Shown here: in pieces, positions 1 to 8,739 of the stretch
Layout of the letters: each line of letters begins with the position of its first letter
How positions within the stretch are numbered: the first letter of the stretch is position 1
DNA from: an uncultured Mediterraneibacter sp.
Lineage (GTDB): Bacteria > Bacillota > Clostridia > Lachnospirales > Lachnospiraceae
NCBI RefSeq assembly: GCF_934309415.1
Contig: NZ_CAKRDI010000017.1
Coordinates: forward strand, 1 to 64,000
Direction of reading: 5' to 3'
DNA: 64,000 nucleotides
Position numbers and translations under genes: made by a program
The notes under the pieces: model-generated
The model's database searches: none
Seen by the model: the letters and a program-made list of their open reading frames with translations, nothing else
What the model was told of the DNA's origin: nothing

Positions 1-96
1 TCAGAAGGAGCTTGCACTCCTCCTGATACAAGCAAGTCCCCACCCACTGCTTATTGCTTTTCGCAATTGAAGCAGGAGACTTACTTGATTCGGTTA
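1..96. repeat. Family D palindromic repeat, cut by window edge
   Basis: This stretch is nearly identical to 27752-27847 (one difference seen, GCAGGAGACT against GCAGGGGACT) and ends in ATTCGGTTA. In the complete copy this end pairs with TAACCGAAT at the other end. The left part lies outside the window. It is non-coding, and internal stems such as GGAGCTTGCACTCC are visible. Confidence 0.8.
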
Positions 97-108
97 AAAT
101 CTGTCTGA

Positions 109-206
109 AAATCTCTAATCTGACGTATGTTTGAAAATACTTTCTGCAAAATATACCGCAAAATGAAACATATAGATTGCAGAAATGATTTTTAAGACAC
201 ACCCTT
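109..206. repeat. Degenerate family E repeat 3' of gpr
   Basis: The segment has the family E inner motifs (TACTTTCTGCAAAATATACCGC and GATTGCAGAAATGATTTTTAAGACACAC) also seen around 9880-9932 and 41815-41978. The outer end is eroded. It sits just after the gpr stop codon, next to a short family A-like hairpin (GTTCCTG...CAGGAAC, about 205-238). Confidence 0.6.
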
Positions 207-221
207 GTTCCTGTTTGCAGA

Positions 222-1232
222 TTACCTGTGAACAGGAACCTGATTTCCAACATCTTCTTTTATTATATGCTGCCACACAAGATTCAATGCCTCAGAAATC
301 GTATGACTGATCTGATGAATCATCTCATCCACATCTTTCGGAGTCACAAACATTCCGTTCAGATGCGGTGCGATCAGTTCGCGGATCAATTCTTCTTTCT
401 CCCCTGCATTGTAGGAACGAAGAACGTCTCCCACCCCCTTCAACGCCTCGGATGTTTCCAGCGCACAGATCAGATTCTCCATGGTATCATTTACAATTGT
501 CACCGCATCCACTACTGTCGGAACTCCAATCCCAATGACCGGAACACCCAGAGATTCTTTGGTCATTCCATTTCTGTAATTTCCCACACCGGAACCGGGA
601 TGGATTCCAGTGTCTGCAATCTGTACCGTCCGGTTCAGACGTTTGCTGTTTCTTGCAGCCAGCGCATCCACCGCAATGACCAGATCCGGCTTCGTCTCTT
701 CCACAATTCCCCTGACAATTTCCGCCGTCTCCATTCCGGTCTGCCCCATCACGCCCGGAACAATGGCACTGACCATACAGGCATGATCCATTCCCATGGC
801 ATACGTCCCGTATTCCCGGATCATATGACGTGTCACGCAAAGATGATCTGCCACATAAGGGCCCAGTGCATCCGGCGTGATTTCCCGATTTCCAAGCCCC
901 ACGACCAGAACTGACAGATCTGCCAATTGATTCATTTGTTTTTCAATCAGTTCCCGGATGCATCGGCTGATCTGCTCTGCAAGTTCTGCATGCTGCTCCT
1001 CATCCGCCACGGCAAGATTCGGGCTCTCCAGCGTCAGATACGTTCCTACCGGTTTCCCCATCGTCTTTGCTCCGTTCTCCGTTTTGATCGCAACACGGGT
1101 AATCCGCAGTTCCCGTTCTTCATCATACTCCTCCTCCAGAACCACCCCGGACACTTCCACATTGTCCGCCTCAAAGCGCTCCCGTTCCTCCAGTGCAAGG
1201 TCTGTTCTGACACTCTGATTTTTCATTTCCAT
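222..1232 (-). CDS. gpr: GPR germination protease
   Basis: This is the spore endopeptidase that degrades small acid-soluble spore proteins at germination. It is made as a zymogen in the forespore and processes itself. The N-terminal VRTDLALEERE block is the pro-region/cleavage area typical of the family. The two acidic motifs expected for this atypical aspartic protease are present (GNREITPDALGP and VIAVDALAAR). I start at the ATG at 1232 because AAGGAGGG lies directly upstream; a second ATG two codons later is also possible. It is divergent from rpsT, as in many Firmicutes. The last residues (VPVHR) and the TAA stop fall inside a short family A-like hairpin, so the C-terminus may have been altered by a repeat. 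Confidence 0.93.
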   Translation of the reverse strand: MEMKNQSVRTDLALEERERFEADNVEVSGVVLEEEYDEERELRITRVAIKTENGAKTMGKPVGTYLTLESPNLAVADEEQHAELAEQISRCIRELIEKQMNQLADLSVLVVGLGNREITPDALGPYVADHLCVTRHMIREYGTYAMGMDHACMVSAIVPGVMGQTGMETAEIVRGIVEETKPDLVIAVDALAARNSKRLNRTVQIADTGIHPGSGVGNYRNGMTKESLGVPVIGIGVPTVVDAVTIVNDTMENLICALETSEALKGVGDVLRSYNAGEKEELIRELIAPHLNGMFVTPKDVDEMIHQISHTISEALNLVWQHIIKEDVGNQVPVHR

Positions 1233-1297
1233 ATTCCCTCCTTTAATTTCTTGTAATTTTTTATTACTATTTTTACCAACAAATTTCAAAATATGTA

Positions 1298-1326
1298 TTG
1301 ACAATCAAGGGGTCATAGCATAAAAT
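1298..1326 (+). promoter_or_regulatory. Sigma-A promoter of rpsT
   Basis: TTGACA (1298-1303), a 17-base spacer and TAAAAT (1321-1326) form a near-consensus vegetative promoter facing rpsT. The leader of about 90 bases carries a GACAG...CTGTC stem (about 1340-1366) that could be a site for S20 autoregulation; that role is inference. Confidence 0.8.
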
Positions 1327-1421
1327 AAATGAGTATGTTTCGACAGAACGTCCGTGTCCGAGTCTGTCCCAACAGGAAAATTACATTTGAATCATATGAT
1401 ATTATTTTGGAGGTGCACACA

Positions 1422-1685
1422 TTGGCTAATATTAAATCTGCAAAGAAAAGAATTTTAGTTAACGAGACTAAAGCTGCAAGAAACAAAGCAATCAAATCTA
1501 AGGTAAAAACAGCTGTAAAGAAAGTAGAAGTAGCTGTTGCTGAGAAGAACGTAGAGGCTGCTAAAGCTGCTCTTCACACAGCAATCGTTGAGATTTCCAA
1601 AGCTGGAACAAAGGGTGTTTATCACAAAAAGACAGTTTCCAGAAAGATTGCTCGTCTTTCCAAAGCTGTAGATTCTATCGCTTAA
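1422..1685 (+). CDS. rpsT: 30S ribosomal protein S20
   Basis: S20 binds 16S rRNA early in 30S assembly. The 87-residue product is Lys/Ala-rich and helical (ANIKSAKKRI at the start, KGVYHKKTVSRKIARLSKAVD at the end), matching the family in length and pattern. The start is a TTG at 1422 with TTGGAGGTG upstream. No ATG is suitably placed, and starting upstream would add residues foreign to S20. Rare start codons are a known trait of rpsT genes and may limit expression. It is monocistronic between a strong promoter and a strong terminator. Confidence 0.95.
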   Translation: MANIKSAKKRILVNETKAARNKAIKSKVKTAVKKVEVAVAEKNVEAAKAALHTAIVEISKAGTKGVYHKKTVSRKIARLSKAVDSIA

Positions 1686-1725
1686 TTTTTGATAAATAAA
1701 TAGAATTTTATAATAAGACACTTTA

Positions 1726-1760
1726 AAGACATCCACTGCCGTCAGGTGGATGTCTTTTTT
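1726..1760 (+). terminator. Rho-independent terminator of rpsT
   Basis: The 11-bp stem AAGACATCCAC / GTGGATGTCTT with a 9-base loop is followed by a T run at 1755-1760. Confidence 0.9.
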
Positions 1761-1790
1761 AATACTGTCTGAGATTATAAAATACATAGA

Positions 1791-2432
1791 TTATAATCTT
1801 ACATATCCAAAACTGTTGATCAGTCCATCCAGTTTCTTTCCTTCTTTACAAAGTTCACACTCCTGTGTTCCATATGCTTTATATTCCGGAATATCTGCAC
1901 TTGTAAAGATTGTCTTCACTTCCATTCCCGCAATCTTGGAAATTGAACTGAAAATCGAACAAATACCGCACACTCTTCCACCATAATAGACAACAGAAGA
2001 GATTGCCTGTCTTACCAGGGAACCGGTAGACATGGAATCACTTAAAATCAGAATCTGTTTTCCTTCGATCATTCTCTGATTGTTCTCACGGAACAAAATC
2101 TGTCCTGCCGGATCAAATTCCGGTGTTACAACAGAGATATTATTTCCATAGCTCATGGACATACGATTGCCGTCAGCCAGCTCCGCAGCCATAAATGTTC
2201 CGATCACTTCTGTATTCTTCAGACACACGATCGTATCCACCGGTGTATTCATCAGATATTCTGCTGCCAGTGTCTTTGCCGTCTCGCGTGCATTGTTGTG
2301 ACGGGTCTTTACAGTTGACATATCAATGTATGTATTCACATGTGAATTCTTTGCTGCAAAATGTCCCTTTAATATCTTAATCCTTGCTTTTCCATTTTTT
2401 GCTGATCTTAAATCTGTAAATCTTTCATCCAT
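1791..2432 (-). CDS. Phosphoribosyltransferase-like protein
   Basis: The 213-residue product resembles type I phosphoribosyltransferases of the orotate PRTase-like kind. The stretch LILSDSMSTGSLVRQAI fits the PRPP-binding loop, although the usual two acidic residues are here Asp-Ser. Two Cys (GICSIFSS and ECELCKEG) lie towards the C-terminus. I start at the ATG at 2432 (MDERFTDLR) because AAGGGAGC lies 9 bases upstream; a longer reading from 2483 has no such site. It stands alone on the minus strand between rpsT and ilvC. Substrate is unknown. It could be a regulator or salvage enzyme, and the fold call is more certain than the activity. Confidence 0.7.
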   Translation of the reverse strand: MDERFTDLRSAKNGKARIKILKGHFAAKNSHVNTYIDMSTVKTRHNNARETAKTLAAEYLMNTPVDTIVCLKNTEVIGTFMAAELADGNRMSMSYGNNISVVTPEFDPAGQILFRENNQRMIEGKQILILSDSMSTGSLVRQAISSVVYYGGRVCGICSIFSSISKIAGMEVKTIFTSADIPEYKAYGTQECELCKEGKKLDGLINSFGYVRL

Positions 2433-2565
2433 ACTGCATTGCTCCCTTCTGTCTTCTTGTCCAAGCGGAAATAAAACAGCCATGTTTGTAACATTCCGCT
2501 CATCTTCTCCAGAACATATCCGAAAAATAATTTTGCAGATACGCTCTTTTGTAAATCATAGTTAC

Positions 2566-2594
2566 ATTTTAGCATAGCATAGTGATTTGTGCAG
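2566..2594 (-). promoter_or_regulatory. Possible extended -10 promoter of the PRTase-like gene
   Basis: On the minus strand TGCTAAAAT (extended -10, TAAAAT at 2566-2571) is preceded at a spacing of 16 by TGCACA. The rest of 2600-2780 is AT-rich, with no gene or clear motif visible. Confidence 0.4.
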
Positions 2595-2780
2595 TATTTT
2601 TGTGCAATTATTTTAATTTTTTCTATATTTTTCCTTATTCTTTATCTATTTTTCAACTTTTCTTTTCAGTTGTAGAAAAACATTACCCCAATCTGCCACT
2701 GGATTATGTCCGAAGAATCATTTCGGAAAGATATAGATTAAAATTCATACTTTAGATAAAAAATTCCAAAATGATTTGTG

Positions 2781-2823
2781 CAAAAAAAGAGACACATTGC
2801 TCCTAACAAACAATGTGTCTCTC
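2781..2823 (-). terminator. Terminator of ilvN-ilvC
   Basis: The 12-bp stem AGAGACACATTG / CAATGTGTCTCT is followed on the minus strand by seven T. A half copy of family E (AGAGCGTGTCTGAAAAACTT, about 2851-2870) lies between it and ilvC. Confidence 0.9.
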
Positions 2824-2921
2824 TGTTTCTCTTATTTTCTATCAGCACCAGAGCGTGTCTGAAAAACTTTTCACACTTGCTCTGTGACATTCTGATACAC
2901 AACACTTTCTGATATTTCAGA

Positions 2922-3953
<1,032 letters not shown>

Positions 3954-4121
3954 CTAAATGAATTAAAAAATATTCTTAGAAATCTTCCGGTGCCCCGGGA
4001 GGTATCTATTTATTTATGTATAGTGAAAGGTTTTTCCGTTACTGTTCGCAGCATACTGTGTCCGGCAGCGGCTTCCTCTTACTAACGAAATAAAAACAAA
4101 TCTTATCCTTGCAATGCGGGA

Positions 4122-4619
4122 TCAGAAAAACGCAACGTCTTTGCTGCCCCTTGAAAGTCCCGTAATACCGGTTCTTGCAAGTTCAAGTATCTCATAGTCT
4201 TTCAGCAGATTCATAAATGCTTCCAGTTTACTCTGTGTTCCTGTCAGCTCAATGATCAGACAATCTTCTTCCACGTCTACGATCTTCGCTCTGAAAATAT
4301 CAGCGACGGAAATGATCTCGCCTCTCTGCTTTGCATCTGCTCTGAGTTTGATCATAATCAATTCTCTGCAGACTGACTCATTTTCTTTTAACATCTTGAT
4401 GTCCACAACATCTTCCAGCTTGCGAAGCTGTTTCTCTATCTGTGAGAGAATCAGTTCATCTCCGGATGAAACAACTGTGATTCTTGTAAATCTCGGATCT
4501 GCAGTCATTCCGGCTGTAATACTGTCAATACTGTAACCGCGACGGCTGAACAGTCCTGCGATTCTGCTGAGGACTCCAGGGTTATTGTCCACAAGCAGTG
4601 AATATACCTGACTTCTCAT
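4122..4619 (-). CDS. ilvN: Acetolactate synthase small (regulatory) subunit
   Basis: It is the regulatory partner of acetohydroxyacid synthase and gives valine feedback inhibition. An N-terminal ACT domain is plain (SLLVDNNPGVLSRIAGLFSR), followed by the typical small-subunit C-terminal domain; the 165 residues fit the family. I start at the ATG at 4619 with GAGAGGAT upstream. A promoter lies just before it, so ilvN heads the ilvN-ilvC unit. The catalytic subunit gene ilvB, usually next to ilvN, is absent from the window. The 180-base gap to ilvC shows no convincing terminator or T-box. Confidence 0.93.
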   Translation of the reverse strand: MRSQVYSLLVDNNPGVLSRIAGLFSRRGYSIDSITAGMTADPRFTRITVVSSGDELILSQIEKQLRKLEDVVDIKMLKENESVCRELIMIKLRADAKQRGEIISVADIFRAKIVDVEEDCLIIELTGTQSKLEAFMNLLKDYEILELARTGITGLSRGSKDVAFF

Positions 4620-4668
4620 GTGTATCCTCTCTTTCCAAAAACAGAGTGCGTTCTGTTTTCTGTAATTT

Positions 4669-4697
4669 ATATTAGCAACTCTTCCTCTCTTTGTCAA
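4669..4697 (-). promoter_or_regulatory. Sigma-A promoter of ilvN-ilvC
   Basis: On the minus strand TTGACA (4692-4697), a 17-base spacer and TAATAT (4669-4674) make a near-consensus promoter. The leader to the ilvN ATG is only about 40-45 bases, too short for a T-box. Confidence 0.75.
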
Positions 4698-4718
4698 GAG
4701 GTTTTTGTAATAGTTCTG

Positions 4719-6581
4719 TCATACAAGCCCCATCTTCTCTGCCAGCTCATTCAGATACATCCATCGCTCCGTCTTTTCTTCCAGTGCTGCATTCACTTTT
4801 TCCTGCTCTTCCATGAGTTCACGTAATTTTACAGAGTTCGTTGCATTGGCCGCAATCTGGCGTTCAATGGATGCTGCCTTATCTTCCAGCTTTGCAATGT
4901 CATCATCGATGGTCTCATATTCTCTCTGCTCTTTGAACGTAAACTTCACTTTTTCCTGACGATTCTGATTCTGTTTCCACGTCTTACGGGAATCCGTCTT
5001 TTCATTCTCTTCTCCTGCAGTATCTTCCGCACTGTCTGCTGCCGGGGCTACAGCCTTTCCTGTCTTCCCTATTTTACCGAATCCTGACACTGCATCTGCA
5101 TCTTCACCGAACCTGCGTTTCTTCGCCTCGAGATAATCTGTATAACCGCCTTCGAACTGGCGCATATGACCCTGTCCGTCAAATTCAAAGATGCGGTCCA
5201 CTACGTTATCCAGGAAATAACGGTCATGAGATACGGTGATCACAATTCCTGTAAAGGAGTTCAGATAATCCTCAAGAATTGTAAGCGTTGGAATATCCAG
5301 GTTATTTCCGGCCTCGTCAAAAAGAAGTACATTCGCATTTTCCGCCAGAACTCCCAGCAGATAGAGACGACGTTTCTCTCCACCGGAAAGCTTTCCGATC
5401 GGAGCATACTGCATATCCGGTGTAAAAAGGAAACGTTCCAGAAGCTGCGTTGCACTGATTCTTCCATCTTTCGTTGTAATATATTCTGCAATGTCTTTCA
5501 CATAATCGATGACTCTCTGTGCATCGTTCATATGATGTTCTTCCTGTGCAAAATAGCCGATCTTGATGGTTTCTCCAATCTCAATCTCCCCGGAATCCGG
5601 CTGAACCAGCCCTGCGATCATCTTCAAAAGGGTAGACTTTCCACAACCATTTGGTCCGATGATTCCAAGTCTCTGATTTTTCAGAACGATGTAATTGAAG
5701 TCATCCAGAATCTTCTTATCCCCAAAGCTTTTGCTTACATGATGCAGTTCAATGGTCTTCTTTCCCATTCTGGTCTCCACAGAATCCAGTTCTACTGTCT
5801 GGTCCTGCACCGGAGCTTTTCCTGCTTTCAATGCTTCCAGTCGGTCCAGGCGCGCTCTCTGCTTCGTGCTTCGTGCACGGCATCCGCGCTTCGCCCATTC
5901 CAGTTCCATTCTCAGTACACTCTGACGTTTTCTCTCCGTTGCAAGCTCCATCTCCTCTCTGGCAGCTTTAAGCTCCAGAAATCCTGAATAATCTGCATCG
6001 TATCCATATAATTTCCCATGACTCAGCTCAAGGATCCGGTTTGTTACACGATCCAGGAAATAACGGTCATGGGTTACCATCAGAACCGTCCCTCTGTAAG
6101 AGCGCAGATATTCTTCCAGCCAGTTGATCATCTCCTGATCTAAATGATTGGTCGGCTCGTCCAGCAGAAGCACGTCAAAGTTGCCTGCAAGCACTTTCGC
6201 CAGCACCACTCTGCGCTTCTGTCCGCCGGATAAATGCTTCATCTTCTGCTCATAATCAAGAATTCCAAGCTCCGTCAGATTACTCTCCACCTGCCAGCTC
6301 TCTGCCTCTCTATCTTCCAGTGCATAAGAACAGATCGTTGCCCCTTCCGGGAAGACAGGATTCTGCGGAACATAAGCGATCTTCAGACCATTCTGTCGTA
6401 CAATCTGCCCGGAATCCGGCACTTCTTCTCCGACTACCACTTTCAGCAGAGTGGATTTTCCGGTTCCGTTGATTCCTACGATTCCGATCTTATCTCCCTC
6501 CTGAATTCCAAAGGATGCGTCATCAAAGATCGTCTTTTCTCCATATATTTTACTGATATGTTCTATGTTGATAATATTCAT
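4719..6581 (-). CDS. ABC-F family ATPase (Uup-like)
   Basis: ABC-F proteins are soluble twin-ATPase factors that act on the ribosome. Domain 1 has Walker A GINGTGKST (about 36-44), signature LSGGQKRR and Walker B LLLDEPTNHLD. A linker rich in Lys/Arg follows (RARSTKQRARLDRLEA). Domain 2 has Walker A GPNGCGKST and signature LSGGEKRR. The 620-residue protein ends in a charged linker and a C-terminal coiled coil, as in Uup. Its second Walker B region reads LLFDEAGNNLD instead of the usual DEPTN-LD form. Start and stop overlap with the ThuA-like gene (TAATG), so the two are probably co-translated. Confidence 0.92.
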   Translation of the reverse strand: MNIINIEHISKIYGEKTIFDDASFGIQEGDKIGIVGINGTGKSTLLKVVVGEEVPDSGQIVRQNGLKIAYVPQNPVFPEGATICSYALEDREAESWQVESNLTELGILDYEQKMKHLSGGQKRRVVLAKVLAGNFDVLLLDEPTNHLDQEMINWLEEYLRSYRGTVLMVTHDRYFLDRVTNRILELSHGKLYGYDADYSGFLELKAAREEMELATERKRQSVLRMELEWAKRGCRARSTKQRARLDRLEALKAGKAPVQDQTVELDSVETRMGKKTIELHHVSKSFGDKKILDDFNYIVLKNQRLGIIGPNGCGKSTLLKMIAGLVQPDSGEIEIGETIKIGYFAQEEHHMNDAQRVIDYVKDIAEYITTKDGRISATQLLERFLFTPDMQYAPIGKLSGGEKRRLYLLGVLAENANVLLFDEAGNNLDIPTLTILEDYLNSFTGIVITVSHDRYFLDNVVDRIFEFDGQGHMRQFEGGYTDYLEAKKRRFGEDADAVSGFGKIGKTGKAVAPAADSAEDTAGEENEKTDSRKTWKQNQNRQEKVKFTFKEQREYETIDDDIAKLEDKAASIERQIAANATNSVKLRELMEEQEKVNAALEEKTERWMYLNELAEKMGLV

Positions 6582-7387
6582 TACTGTAACTCCTCAGGTG
6601 CTTTTTCTGCGTGAATGCATTCCAGTTTGTCCCGTCTTGTTCCATTTCCGGCGGTCCATTTCACTGCATTCTGAATGATCTTCTGTACATACGGATTCAA
6701 ATAAGACGGATTAGTCTCATGTCCAGGCTGGAAATAAAAGATCCTTCCAAGTCCTCTTGTCCAAGTACAGCCGGAACGAAATACCTCGCCGCCGCGGAAC
6801 CAGCTGATAAATACCTGGTCATCCGGCTGTGGGATATCAAAGAATTCTCCGTACATTTCTTCCTCTTCCAGTTCAAAAGATGCAGGAATTCCTTCTGCGA
6901 TCGGATGAGATGGACAGGAGTTCCAGACTCTGCAGAAATCTCCTTCACGCCAGCGCAGTGTACCGCTTGTGCCAAGAAGGAAACGCATCGGCTTGCACAT
7001 ATGTGCGGAATGCAGGAAGATCACTCCCATTCCTTTTAACACATGCTCCCTTACACGATTTGCAATCTCATCCGGCACCTGCTCCTGTGCCACGTGAGAC
7101 CACCAGACAAGAACATCCGTATCATCCAGTACTTCTTCTGTCAGTCCGCACTCTTCCATTTCCAGCAGACCAATGTGACGAACTTCCAGTTCTTCATCTT
7201 TCTCGATCAGTCTTTTCAGCGTATCATGAATTCCGATCCCGTTGTGATTTGCACGGATCTGACGCGCTTTTTCTGCCAGTTCTGCCTTCTTTTCTTCTGA
7301 ATCTACATGCCATTCTTTAAAAATCTCAAGATTCGGATCATCCGTTCTTTCCTGAACATGTTCGTTCCATACCGTTACTTTAATCAT
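6581..7387 (-). CDS. ThuA-like domain protein
   Basis: The 268-residue product matches the ThuA (trehalose utilization) family, which has a glutamine amidotransferase-like fold and mostly unproven functions. Family-like features are VLVWWSHVAQEQVPDEIANRV, the GMGVIFLHSAHMCKPM core strand, and the end block GLGRIFYFQPGHETNP. An ATG at 7387 with GGAGG upstream is the clear start. It overlaps the downstream ABC-F gene by one base. There is no sugar gene next to it, so a role in trehalose use is not supported by context. Confidence 0.85.
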   Translation of the reverse strand: MIKVTVWNEHVQERTDDPNLEIFKEWHVDSEEKKAELAEKARQIRANHNGIGIHDTLKRLIEKDEELEVRHIGLLEMEECGLTEEVLDDTDVLVWWSHVAQEQVPDEIANRVREHVLKGMGVIFLHSAHMCKPMRFLLGTSGTLRWREGDFCRVWNSCPSHPIAEGIPASFELEEEEMYGEFFDIPQPDDQVFISWFRGGEVFRSGCTWTRGLGRIFYFQPGHETNPSYLNPYVQKIIQNAVKWTAGNGTRRDKLECIHAEKAPEELQ

Positions 7388-7567
7388 GTTACATTCCTCC
7401 TGCTATTGCTATATTAGATCATAATTTAAAATCATTCTTATCCTTCTTACACTCTGCATGTCACAATTTACAGAAAATATCTTTCAAATATCCTCCAGAT
7501 TACCATTCATTTTTCTTAATAATCCGCTTATTGTGAACGGCTTTCCACTCTGAAATATGTTTGAAAA

Positions 7568-7677
7568 AGCTCCCTCTTCGTTCCGGTCGGCGCAAAGCCA
7601 TTGTCCACCGGACAATGTACGCCCCGCGGAGCGTTTTTATATAATTAGAAAGAACACTTTCTAATATATAAAAAATC
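7568..7677. repeat. Divergent family C/E internal segment
   Basis: It contains CGCGGAGCGTTTTTATATAATTAG and the stem-loop TTAGAAAG...CTTTCTAA followed by TATATAAAAAAT, as in the better copies at 9725-9932 and 36734-36873. The left half has drifted. No gene lies in 7388-7756. Confidence 0.6.
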
Positions 7678-7756
7678 TGGCACACTATATTCTACACTAT
7701 TTTTTCAATTTAATATATATGATTTTTCACCTGTTTTTCTTCTTTTTAGAATTATA

Positions 7757-7899
7757 GTTACTGTTCACAGCATAGCTGCAAACAGTAACGCATCTCGCCA
7801 TTCAGAATCGTCTGCGACGATGGGCGAGATGCATTCAGGCCAAAACGTGCATCCTCATAGCTAATCAGCAAAGTGATTAGCTATGGTCTGAACAGTAAC
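7757..7899. repeat. Family A element, subtype I, with target duplication
   Basis: The ends are GTTACTGTTCA and TGAACAGTAAC. It is flanked on both sides by the direct repeat GAATTATA (7749-7756 and 7900-7907), the mark of a transposition-like insertion. The inner stems are GCATCTCGCC/GGCGAGATGC and CATAGCTAATCA/TGATTAGCTATG. A second, partial family A sequence follows at 7908-7935. Confidence 0.9.
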
Positions 7900-8492
7900 G
7901 AATTATAATTACTGTTCACAGCATAGTTGCAAAAAGATTTTAGTTTTTCATCCAGATGATTTCTTACAATATAATCAAAAACATATTCCGGCACATAAGA
8001 TTTCCATTCCTGTCCCTTTACAATCCGCTCACGTACATCGCTTCCGCTGATTCCTTTCTGCTCCAGCGGCACATCCCACAATACTTCTATGTCACATCCG
8101 ATTTCTTCTAACTTCTTTCTTTTCTCATATCCCCACTCATCATATGTTGTCATATAATATTTTGCATGTCTTGGTGCATAATTAAAAATCAGTTCCGGAT
8201 AGTTAATTGGAAACGGAACAATATCAAATTCTTCCGGGTTCACGCCAAGTTCAAGTAATGTTCCCTTAATCATCTGATATCTTTCATAATAAGAAAACGG
8301 ATTTGCTTTCGCAGTGGATCTATGTGGATTTTCTTCTGAATATTTGGTCAACTCCGGATCCGGATTGCAGATTCCAATTACAAGTTGCTCGCATCTTTCT
8401 TTTGCAGCCATAATATATTTTACATGATCCTTATGAAGCAGTTGAAATCTACCATGTACTACTCCTGTTGAAGCTTTTCTTTTTTCACTCAT
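7881..8492 (-). CDS. NMN adenylyltransferase-like nucleotidyltransferase
   Basis: This is a member of the HxGH nucleotidyltransferase family, closest in pattern to archaeal-type NadM/NadR nicotinamide-nucleotide adenylyltransferases, which make NAD from NMN and ATP. The N-terminal VHGRFQLLHKDH (about 13-24) is the HxGH motif in the form HKDH. ISGSDVRERI corresponds to the ISxxxxR ATP-binding motif. The ATG at 8492 overlaps the end of a small upstream reading frame (ATGAGTGA). The last 15 or so residues (NYAVNSNYNSLLFRP) are encoded by two stacked family A repeats, and the TAG stop lies inside the second. The native C-terminus has therefore been replaced. Confidence 0.8.
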   Translation of the reverse strand: MSEKRKASTGVVHGRFQLLHKDHVKYIMAAKERCEQLVIGICNPDPELTKYSEENPHRSTAKANPFSYYERYQMIKGTLLELGVNPEEFDIVPFPINYPELIFNYAPRHAKYYMTTYDEWGYEKRKKLEEIGCDIEVLWDVPLEQKGISGSDVRERIVKGQEWKSYVPEYVFDYIVRNHLDEKLKSFCNYAVNSNYNSLLFRP

Positions 8493-8739
8493 TCTTATTT
8501 TGCTCCTGTAACTTTAATCGAATTTCTTTCGGATTAATTTCTCCACCGCATGCATTCACCTTATGTTCATTTATATACTCTGACAAATGCTCTTTGTCTC
8601 CCCTGCATTTTAACATATTAAATATCACTTGTAAATCCGTCCGGAGTGCATCGCCAATTTTTCTATATCCTATTTTCCTTGTATCTGATATACTGTTTTT
8701 ATCTAGAAATCTTATATTTTTTACAGGAGAAAATGCCAT
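8485..8739 (-). pseudogene. Small open frame or gene remnant upstream of the NadM-like gene
   Basis: An 84-codon frame from the ATG at 8739 ends in TGA overlapping the next ATG by 8 bases, an operon-like arrangement. The C-terminal half (ALRTDLQVIFNMLKCRG, CGGEINPKEIRLKLQEQ) looks protein-like. I do not recognise it. The ribosome site is weak and its first bases overlap the start of the P1 hydrolase on the other strand. It may be the 3' end of a gene lost when the hydrolase arrived, or may be meaningless. Confidence 0.3.

Noticed and set aside
1236..1330. Sigma-G/F promoter of gpr
   Set aside because: A forespore promoter is expected, but the best matches by eye (CATATT near 1290) lack a convincing -35, so none is annotated.
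7500..7685. 61-codon frame in the gap before the NadM-like gene
   Set aside because: It is made of repeat sequence and the start lies inside the AT-rich hairpin; no ribosome site.
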